A stretch of DNA of 6,133 nt. Origin: Chloroflexi bacterium RBG_16_70_13 (lineage in GTDB: Bacteria > Chloroflexota > Limnocylindria > Limnocylindrales > CSP1-4). A program made the position numbers and the translations under genes. The DNA is taken from positions 20,644 to 26,776 of the forward strand of contig MGOD01000028.1 of the NCBI GenBank assembly GCA_001795245.1. Direction: 5' to 3'. This document shows positions 1-3,996 of this stretch, one piece after another; position 1 is the stretch's first letter, and every line of letters starts with the position of its first letter. The notes under the pieces are model-generated. The model saw nothing but the letters and a program-made list of their open reading frames with translations. It ran no database searches and was not told the origin of the DNA.

Positions 1-307
1 GGCGCTCCGGGGCCATCGGCGCGGGAGCGCCATCTGGCTCTGCCTCGGTCATGGCCTCCGGCGGCGTGCCCACGACGAACTCGACCTGGACGCTGTAGCC
101 CACGATCCGGGCGAGCGTCTGCGAGATCAGCGAGCGGTACCGACTCTCCAGCCAGTCCTTCGCGAAGCCGTTGGGGACGGCGATCCGGAAGCGGTTCTCA
201 TCGACGTCGACGAGCATGGTGTCGCGCAGCCAGGTCTCGAAGTTCGCGGGCGAGAGAGATACCTGGAGCTCCCCGAGGGCAGCGCGCCAGACCTGCTTCG
301 CGTCCAT
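1..307 (-). CDS. dnaA: Chromosomal replication initiator DnaA, N-terminal part (runs off the left edge)
   Basis: DnaA is the AAA+ ATPase that binds the origin and opens the duplex to start chromosome replication. Only about 102 codons are visible, reading leftward from the ATG at 305-307. The protein begins MDAKQVWRAALGELQ and continues with the conserved domain I block NFETWLRDT, then a segment containing FAKDWLESRYRSLI. This matches the KH-like domain I that recruits helicase and regulators. After residue ~85 the sequence becomes acidic and rich in Ala and Pro, as expected for the flexible domain II linker. The ATPase and the DNA-binding domain IV lie outside the window. The start is chosen because it gives the standard N-terminal length; upstream of it is only a weak purine stretch (AGAGAG). 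Divergence from rpmH is the ancestral arrangement around the bacterial origin, which supports the call. Identity is firm; the missing C-terminus is an edge effect. Confidence 0.93.
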   Translation of the reverse strand, partial: MDAKQVWRAALGELQVSLSPANFETWLRDTMLVDVDENRFRIAVPNGFAKDWLESRYRSLISQTLARIVGYSVQVEFVVGTPPEAMTEAEPDGAPAPMAPER

Positions 308-385
308 TCGTCGATGACGGCTCTCTGTGTGGGCTGCGATGGATGGCGGCCGGAACGGGCTCGCGCGGGCTGTCTCCGGGGCGCC

Positions 386-436
386 GGGACTGGATCGGGC
401 GGGCTTTGGACCTGTCATCCGACCGGTCCCAGTCCC
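386..436. repeat. Nested inverted repeat upstream of dnaA
   Basis: GGGACTGG at 386-393 is the exact inverse complement of CCAGTCCC at 429-436. Inside it, GGACC at 408-412 pairs with GGTCC at 425-429 around a 12-nt loop. The two stems share base 429, so a single fold would use 7 outer and 5 inner base pairs, with a 15-nt bulge on one side. The element sits 79 bp upstream of the dnaA start. If dnaA is transcribed from around position 480, it would lie in the dnaA 5' untranslated RNA. It could be an RNA structure, a protein site or chance in GC-rich DNA. Confidence 0.4.
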
Positions 437-486
437 TCGGCCCGGTCGCCGTTGTGTGGGGCCGTCCGGCGTGCCGAGGGTCCCGA

Positions 487-515
487 AAGATAGCACCGCA
501 CCCGAAGCCCCGCAA
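487..515 (-). promoter_or_regulatory. Candidate dnaA promoter
   Basis: Read on the minus strand, TTGCGG (510-515) is followed after 17 bp by TATCTT (487-492). The -10 is preceded by TGC, giving an extended -10 of the form TGnTATnnT. The -35 matches the consensus at only three of six positions, so activity would rest on the extended -10. Transcription would begin near position 480 and leave a leader of about 170 nt before dnaA. No better minus-strand pair was found between 308 and 660. Confidence 0.35.
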
Positions 516-527
516 GGCGATTCTGTC

Positions 528-544
528 ATACTCCCCAGGAGTAT
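528..544. promoter_or_regulatory. Perfect 17-bp inverted repeat, possible operator
   Basis: ATACTCC (528-534) and GGAGTAT (538-544) are perfect 7-bp inverted arms around the spacer CCA. The site is immediately upstream of the candidate dnaA promoter and about 115 bp upstream of the rpmH -35. ATAC/GTAT ends around a G/C tract resemble operators of the CsoR/RcnR/FrmR family of small metal- or aldehyde-sensing repressors, but no such regulator is encoded here and the likeness is only in the pattern. It could equally bind another dimeric protein at the origin region. Confidence 0.4.
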
Positions 545-657
545 TGCCGCAGGACCTCACCAGCGCGCAACCCGCGGCCGCGCAGGCCGTCATCGGCGCG
601 TTGACGGCGCGGCCGCCGCGACCGGTGGCCCCTCCTCGCGCGCGCCCGCGAGCACGT

Positions 658-687
658 TTGACACCCCTTCTCGGCCCGGCCTATGAT
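658..687 (+). promoter_or_regulatory. Sigma-70 promoter for the rpmH-rnpA-yidD-yidC cluster
   Basis: A perfect -35 TTGACA (658-663) is separated by 18 bp from a near-perfect -10 TATGAT (682-687). In DNA this GC-rich the pair stands out strongly. It points toward rpmH, with predicted transcription start near 694 and a leader of roughly 110 nt. It is the only strong promoter seen in the window, and no other is evident between rpmH and jag, so it probably drives the whole cluster. Confidence 0.85.
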
Positions 688-693
688 CCCCCG

Positions 694-802
694 GACGACG
701 AACGCGCCACGCGCCGCTGGGCGCTCGGCGCGTTTGCGTGCCTCTAGGGGTCGAGACCGACGCAGCCCCGAGGCCTGATGGAGAGGATCCCGCGCAGTCC
801 CG
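694..802 (+). promoter_or_regulatory. Structured 5' leader of the rpmH transcript with two hairpins
   Basis: The predicted untranslated leader contains two consecutive hairpins. Hairpin 1 (701-734) has outer arms AACGCGCC and GGCGCGTT, then a 2x2 internal loop, then GCGCC paired to GGCGC around the loop GCTG: 13 Watson-Crick pairs in 34 nt. Hairpin 2 (740-774) has arms GCCTC and GAGGC plus GGGG and CCCC, with TA bulged on one side and a 15-nt loop: 9 pairs. A purine-rich GGAGAGG follows at 780-786, but it is 16 nt from the rpmH ATG, longer than a usual Shine-Dalgarno spacing. There is no U-tract after either hairpin, so neither is an ordinary terminator. A role in controlling or stabilising the mRNA is an inference. 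Confidence 0.5.
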
Positions 803-937
803 ATGAAGCAGACCTACCAGCCCAAGAAGCGACATCGCGCCAAGGAGCACGGCTTCCGCGCCCGGATGAAGTCCACCGGCGGCCGGCGCGTTCTGGCCGC
901 TCGACGGGCTCGTGGTCGGAAGCGCCTGACGGTCTGA
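803..937 (+). CDS. rpmH: 50S ribosomal protein L34
   Basis: L34 is a small, highly basic protein of the large ribosomal subunit that binds 23S rRNA. The 44-residue product starts MKQTYQPKKRHRAKEHGFRA and ends in RGRKRLTV. It keeps the family signature TYQPKKRHRAKEHGFRARM, then a Gly/Arg-rich segment and the RKRLTV tail, and its length is normal for the family. The ATG at 803 is fixed by the conserved N-terminus. No good Shine-Dalgarno sits at the usual distance; the nearest purine run is GGAGAGG, 16 nt upstream. It is the first gene after the strong promoter at 658-687 and is followed 35 nt later by rnpA, the standard pairing that links ribosome and RNase P supply. Confidence 0.97.
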   Translation: MKQTYQPKKRHRAKEHGFRARMKSTGGRRVLAARRARGRKRLTV

Positions 938-972
938 CGGACGGTCGCGGTCTTCATCGTCCGCGACTGGTG

Positions 973-1305
973 ATGCTCTCGCGTCCGCAGGATTTCGCGG
1001 CCCTCCAGGAGCATGGGGCGATGCGCTCCCACCCGCTCCTCGCAGCCCGAACCCGGCGGACGGACCTCGAGACCACCCGGTTCGGGCTCGCGACCGGCAG
1101 GGTTCTCGGCTCGGCGGTCGTGAGGAACCGGGTCCGGCGACGGCTCCGGGAGGCACTCAGGGTGATGGCGCCCTCGTTCCAGCCCGGCTGGGACGTCCTC
1201 ATCATCGCCCGACCGGCGATCGTCGCCGCCGACCACGAGGCCGTGGTGACAGCACTCGGACGCCTGCTCGGTCGAGCCGGGGTCCTGGGAGGACGTGAGG
1301 CTTGA
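973..1305 (+). CDS. rnpA: Ribonuclease P protein component
   Basis: RnpA is the protein subunit of RNase P; it helps the catalytic RNA bind precursor tRNAs and remove their 5' leaders. The 110-residue product has the early motif RPQDFAAL (residues 4-11), a central strand FGLATGRVLG, and the hallmark basic RNR helix SAVVRNRVRRRLREALR (residues 47-63). A C-terminal block, WDVLIIARPAI, is also typical. Length is at the short end of normal. The reading frame stays open far upstream, through rpmH. I chose the ATG at 973 because it places the DF motif at the expected distance from the N-terminus. GTG at 970 is a possible alternative. No Shine-Dalgarno is visible, so translation may depend on ribosomes arriving from rpmH. 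The last bases overlap the yidD start by 4 nt. Confidence 0.94.
   Translation: MLSRPQDFAALQEHGAMRSHPLLAARTRRTDLETTRFGLATGRVLGSAVVRNRVRRRLREALRVMAPSFQPGWDVLIIARPAIVAADHEAVVTALGRLLGRAGVLGGREA
1288..1292 (+). promoter_or_regulatory. Ribosome binding site supporting the TTG start of yidD
   Basis: GGAGG lies inside the end of rnpA and ends 9 nt before the TTG at 1302. It is the strongest Shine-Dalgarno in the cluster and decides the unusual start codon of yidD. Confidence 0.7.
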
Positions 1306-1508
1306 AGCGAATCGGGGTCGGGTTGATCCACCTGTACCGGTTCGCGTTTGCATGGCTGCCGACGTCCTGTCGCTACGAGCCGACCTGCTCGCGCTACACG
1401 GAGCAGGCCATCGAGCGCTACGGGCTGCTCCGCGGCTCGTGGATGGGCGCTCGCCGGATCGCCCGCTGCCATCCCGGCCACCCCGGCGGGTTCGACCCCG
1501 TCCGATGA
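1302..1508 (+). CDS. yidD: Membrane protein insertion efficiency factor YidD
   Basis: YidD is a small membrane-associated protein that assists insertion of proteins by YidC; its exact mechanism is not known. The 68-residue product carries the whole family signature: CRYEPTCSRYTEQAIERYG (residues 23-41), then the ARRIARCHPGHPGGFDPV block (50-67). The three conserved cysteines are at 23, 29 and 56. The N-terminus is an amphipathic or hydrophobic stretch (GLIHLYRFAFAWLP) that probably lies on the membrane. The start is TTG at 1302, chosen for its good ribosome binding site and because the family N-terminus begins KRI or similar just before the hydrophobic helix. The start overlaps the rnpA stop as TTGA, indicating translational coupling. 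Its stop overlaps the next ATG as ATGA. Confidence 0.93.
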   Translation: MKRIGVGLIHLYRFAFAWLPTSCRYEPTCSRYTEQAIERYGLLRGSWMGARRIARCHPGHPGGFDPVR

Positions 1509-1528
1509 ACGAGGTCCCCACCGCGTGA
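1505..1528 (+). CDS. Possible 7-codon coupling minicistron between yidD and yidC
   Basis: An ATG at 1505-1507 overlaps the yidD stop as ATGA and reads MNEVPTA before stopping at TGA 1526-1528. That stop overlaps the GTG start of yidC as GTGA. The reading frame differs from both neighbours. This would pass terminating ribosomes from yidD to yidC in two steps. The peptide itself is too short to have a recognisable function, and the overlaps could be coincidental, since GAGG at 1511-1514 already serves yidC at a proper distance. Confidence 0.25.
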   Translation: MNEVPTA

Positions 1529-2706
1529 CCCCCCGCTCCTGGGCGGCCAGATTCGGACCGCTCCTGCTGATCGCGGCGACCGCCGTGGTCGTCGCCGGCT
1601 GTCTCGGACCGGCCGCCTCGCTCCCGCCGGGCGTGACGGCCGCGCCGACGCCGACGCCGCCGGCCGGCATCCCGCTGACCCCGGCCCCGCTCAACCCCGA
1701 CCCGTTCAGCCTCCTGTCCTGGCTGTTCACCCCGCTCTTCCAGGCCTTCTTCATCACGCTCGTGGTGCTTGACCGCCTGACCGGCAACATCGCGATCGCG
1801 ATCATCCTCCTGACGCTGATCATCAAGGTCCTGCTCATCCCGGTCTTCCGGCGCCAGCTCGTCTCGACCCGCCGGATGCAGCTCATCGCGCCGGAGCTCA
1901 AGGAGGTCCAGCGTCGCTACAAGGGCGACCGGATGAAGCAGCAGCAGGCCACGGCCCAGCTCTACAAGGAGCGCGGCGTGTCGCCTCTCGGCTGCCTGCC
2001 GATCGTGCTCCAGATGTTCCTGCTGATCCCGCTCTACTCGGTCTTCAGCCAGGGTCTTCAGAACTTCAACGTCCAGCCGATGATGGAGGTCTTCGGGTTC
2101 ACGATCGTGAACCTCGGCTGCGACACGACCCCGATCTTCGGGCCGAACAACACGGTCCTCAATCCATGCCTCAATCCCAGTGCCTTCGGGGTGAACTGGG
2201 GCGTCCCGGAGGTCTTCATCGGCAGCCCCGGCGCCCTCTTCTCGGGGCTCAGCCTGCTGGCGATCATCTCCTCGCTCGTGCAGCTCGTCGCCTCGCGGAT
2301 GACGCTGCCGGCGGCGAGCGCCCCTGGAGCCGACGACCAGAATGTCAGGATGCAGCGCCAGATGGCGATCTTCCTGCCGTTCATCTCGCTGATCTACGGC
2401 AGCATCCTCCCGGCCGGCCTCTTCCTCTACTGGATCGGGTCGACGGTCTTCTCGATCGTCCAGCAGTACCTGATCCTGGGCTGGGGCGGGATGTTCCCGA
2501 TCTTCGGCTGGACGCCGCGGTTCGCCGTGGACCATCAACCGCGCTTCCCGGTCGCGTCGCCCACGTTGCCGCCGCCAACCGGCTCGCGCGCGTCCGGAAC
2601 GCCCGCCCAACCGAAGCCCGATCGGACGGCCCGGGACCGATCGGCATCCGCCCAGGCAACGATCCGCCAGCGCGGCCGCCAGGGCCGACGAGGGAGACGA
2701 CGCTAG
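1525..2706 (+). CDS. yidC: Membrane protein insertase YidC/Oxa1 family, lipoprotein type
   Basis: YidC inserts and folds proteins in the cytoplasmic membrane, alone or with SecYEG. The 393-aa product starts with a signal peptide and lipobox, VAGC, with Cys26 as the likely lipidated residue, as in Gram-positive YidC/SpoIIIJ. A Pro/Thr-rich linker (27-60) follows. The Oxa1 core then shows TM1 (about 88-108), the cytoplasmic hairpin loop ending YKERGVSPLGCLP (147-159), TM2 (159-175), an extracytoplasmic loop with Cys199 and Cys215, TM3 (236-256), TM4 (281-295) and TM5 (297-318). The groove residue that is Arg in E. coli and Bacillus YidC aligns with Lys101 (IIKVLLIP). The tail from ~340 is disordered and ends in GRQGRRGRRR, basic as in ribosome-binding YidC tails. 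The start is GTG 1525, with GAGG 10 nt upstream. An upstream ATG at 1348 is in frame but overlaps yidD and would bury the signal peptide. Confidence 0.95.
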   Translation: MTPRSWAARFGPLLLIAATAVVVAGCLGPAASLPPGVTAAPTPTPPAGIPLTPAPLNPDPFSLLSWLFTPLFQAFFITLVVLDRLTGNIAIAIILLTLIIKVLLIPVFRRQLVSTRRMQLIAPELKEVQRRYKGDRMKQQQATAQLYKERGVSPLGCLPIVLQMFLLIPLYSVFSQGLQNFNVQPMMEVFGFTIVNLGCDTTPIFGPNNTVLNPCLNPSAFGVNWGVPEVFIGSPGALFSGLSLLAIISSLVQLVASRMTLPAASAPGADDQNVRMQRQMAIFLPFISLIYGSILPAGLFLYWIGSTVFSIVQQYLILGWGGMFPIFGWTPRFAVDHQPRFPVASPTLPPPTGSRASGTPAQPKPDRTARDRSASAQATIRQRGRQGRRGRRR

Positions 2707-2723
2707 GATGAGTGGTCACTGAC

Positions 2724-3836
2724 ATGAGCGCCTACCGAGAGTTCACCGGCAAGACCGTCGAGGAGGCCCTCCGACTCGCCCGCGAGGCCTTCGGCGCCGG
2801 CCTCGACGACCTCGACTTCGAGATCCTCACGCCCGGCAGCCGGGGCGTGCTGGGCATGGGCGCCGAGCCGGCCCGGATCCTCGCCGCGCCCCGCTCCGAG
2901 CTTGGCGGCGCCGCCCCGAAGCGCGAGGCGGCTGCGGCCCGACCGCTGCCGCCTCCACCGCCCCGCGAGGATCGCGAGGATCGGCCGCGCGTTGGTGATC
3001 GCGACCGGGATCGCGGGCCACGCCGCGACGACCGCGGGGACCGGCCCCCGCGCCGGGACGATCGACCCAGAGAAGACCGGCCACGCGATGATCGGCCACG
3101 CGATGATCGGCCTCGTGAAGACCGGCCGCGCGATGATCGGCCTCGTGAAGACCGGCCACGCTTCGGCGGCGACCGCGATCGCGGCCTGCGCCGCGACGAC
3201 CGCGGCGATCGCCCCCCGCGCCGGGACGATCGCCCTCGGTTTGAAGGCCCTCGAACGGATCGCGTCGCGCCCGGTGGCGCCGACCTGACCGACCACGAGG
3301 CCGCCGAGGTGGCCGCGGCCCGGGGCTCGGTGGCCGCCGAGCGGGCCGAGCTCGAGGCCGCCGAGGCGTCGCCGGAGGCGCTCGCCGCGGGCAAGGTCAT
3401 CCTCGAGAAGCTCCTCGACCTCATGGGCTTCCACGTCACTGTGGCCGTCGAGGCGGCGGAAACGAGCCGGCTCAACGTGACCGGCGAGGGCGACGAGCGG
3501 GAGGCCCTCGGGGCGCTTATCGGCCGTAAGGGCGAACGGCTTTCGGCCCTCCAGCACCTCGTCAACCTCATGCTCTCGAAGGAGATGGGCGGCTGGACCC
3601 GCGTGCTCGTCGATGTTGAGGACTACCGCGGCCGGCGCGAGCGCCAGCTTCGGGAGATCGCCGATCGGGCAGCCCGCCGCGTGGTCGAGACCGGCAAGAT
3701 GCTCCAGCTGGAGCCGATGCCGGCCCTCGAGCGCCGCTGGGTGCACCTCGCCCTGCGAAACCACCCGGACGTCGCGACCCAGTCGATCGGCGAGGAGCCC
3801 AATCGCCGGATCGTCGTGCTGCCGCGTCCGTCCTGA
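2724..3836 (+). CDS. jag: RNA-binding protein Jag (KhpB), with an expanded charged linker
   Basis: Jag/KhpB is a cytoplasmic KH-R3H RNA-binding protein; in Firmicutes it partners KhpA and affects cell elongation and division. The 370-aa product has an N-terminal Jag_N domain (about 1-55; EFTGKTVEEAL, then GSRGVLGMG). A long Arg/Asp/Pro linker (about 65-180) follows, then an Ala/Glu-rich helix-like stretch (195-222). The type II KH domain (about 222-300) has its loop as GRKG at 267-270, followed by ERLSALQHLV. The R3H domain carries the R-x3-H motif RRWVH (337-341) and NHPDV. Family members are often 200-300 aa; the extra length is all in the linker. ATG 2724 is preferred. An in-frame GTG at 2712 would add four residues (MVTD); neither start has a well-spaced Shine-Dalgarno. 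The gene lies 17 bp after yidC, the usual position. Confidence 0.93.
   Translation: MSAYREFTGKTVEEALRLAREAFGAGLDDLDFEILTPGSRGVLGMGAEPARILAAPRSELGGAAPKREAAAARPLPPPPPREDREDRPRVGDRDRDRGPRRDDRGDRPPRRDDRPREDRPRDDRPRDDRPREDRPRDDRPREDRPRFGGDRDRGLRRDDRGDRPPRRDDRPRFEGPRTDRVAPGGADLTDHEAAEVAAARGSVAAERAELEAAEASPEALAAGKVILEKLLDLMGFHVTVAVEAAETSRLNVTGEGDEREALGALIGRKGERLSALQHLVNLMLSKEMGGWTRVLVDVEDYRGRRERQLREIADRAARRVVETGKMLQLEPMPALERRWVHLALRNHPDVATQSIGEEPNRRIVVLPRPS
3003..3239 (+). repeat. In-frame repeats in the jag linker: 7 x 15 bp flanked by a 69-bp duplication
   Basis: Positions 3054-3158 are seven tandem 15-bp units, each encoding RDDRP or REDRP (Jag residues 111-145). Flanking them, 3003-3071 and 3171-3239 are two direct copies of a 69-bp segment offset by 168 bp. 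The encoded 23 residues (94-116 and 150-172) differ only at Pro99/Leu155, while the DNA copies differ at roughly ten positions by eye. The first flanking copy overlaps the first unit of the tandem array. Nearly all differences keep the amino acid, so the charged composition appears to be under selection. Such arrays expand and contract by slippage, so length may vary between strains. Confidence 0.85.
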
Positions 3837-3996
3837 CGGCCTGCCCCGAGCGAGCGGCATGGGGTCCCCGGACGATCGGGCCAGGTGCAGGCGGGCGTCG
3901 GATCCGTCACGATATGGCCATGGCGGGCGTCATCCCGTCGCCCGACGCCGCCCCGGGGGTGGGCGCGCCCGAGCCACCGCGTAGGATGACTCACCG
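3837..3996 (+). other. jag-VanW gene spacer, including the VanW gene ribosome binding site
   Basis: This 160-bp gap holds no gene. AGGATGA (3983-3989), with core AGGA ending 10 nt before ATG 3997, is a plausible Shine-Dalgarno. The same octamer TAGGATGA appears at the yidC-jag junction (2704-2711). GGCGTC (3926-3931) and GACGCC (3944-3949) form a weak hairpin without a T-tract, and GGCGGGCGTC occurs twice (3890-3899, 3922-3931). I see no convincing -35/-10 pair or terminator, so whether the next gene is in the same transcript cannot be decided. Confidence 0.4.

Larger units (their letters stand above)
308..802. other. dnaA-rpmH divergent intergenic region, candidate origin region
   Basis: This 495-bp stretch separates the divergent dnaA and rpmH genes and has no credible coding sequence. 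In many bacteria the origin lies in exactly this interval. I looked on both strands for the DnaA box TTATCCACA and the high-GC variant TTGTCCACA and found no good match. The only shared cores are TGTGG at 328-332 and 455-459, and the next bases do not fit. There is also no clearly AT-rich unwinding tract, although 484-545 is somewhat less GC-rich than its surroundings. The region does contain a strong rpmH promoter, a weaker dnaA promoter candidate, two inverted repeats and a structured leader, each listed separately. Origin function is therefore inferred from position alone. Confidence 0.4.

Noticed and set aside
326..336. TGTGTGGGCTG and a similar TTGTGTGGGG at 453-462 as DnaA boxes
   Set aside because: Only the TGTGG core fits; the remaining positions do not match the nonamer.
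327..747. Overlapping plus-strand frames of 119 and 134 codons in the dnaA-rpmH gap
   Set aside because: Low-complexity Arg/Pro/Ala products, no ribosome binding sites, and they run through the strong rpmH promoter and leader hairpins.
778..972. Upstream extension of rnpA from the ATG at 778
   Set aside because: It would overlap all of rpmH in another frame and add 65 residues without similarity to the RNase P protein.
814..2610. Open frame of 598 codons on the minus strand opposite rpmH, rnpA, yidD and yidC
   Set aside because: It runs through four well-supported conserved genes and its product is Arg/Asp/Glu-rich low complexity with no domain. High GC leaves few stop codons on the opposite strand.
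2902..3288. Plus-strand second frame in jag reading repeats such as GHAMIGLVKTG
   Set aside because: Shadow of the tandem DNA repeats in another frame; it has no ribosome binding site and no family likeness.
2703..3860. Minus-strand open frame opposite jag with a repetitive hydrophobic IIARPVFTRP pattern
   Set aside because: It spans the whole jag gene and its repeats are simply the antisense reading of the 15-bp units encoding RDDRP.
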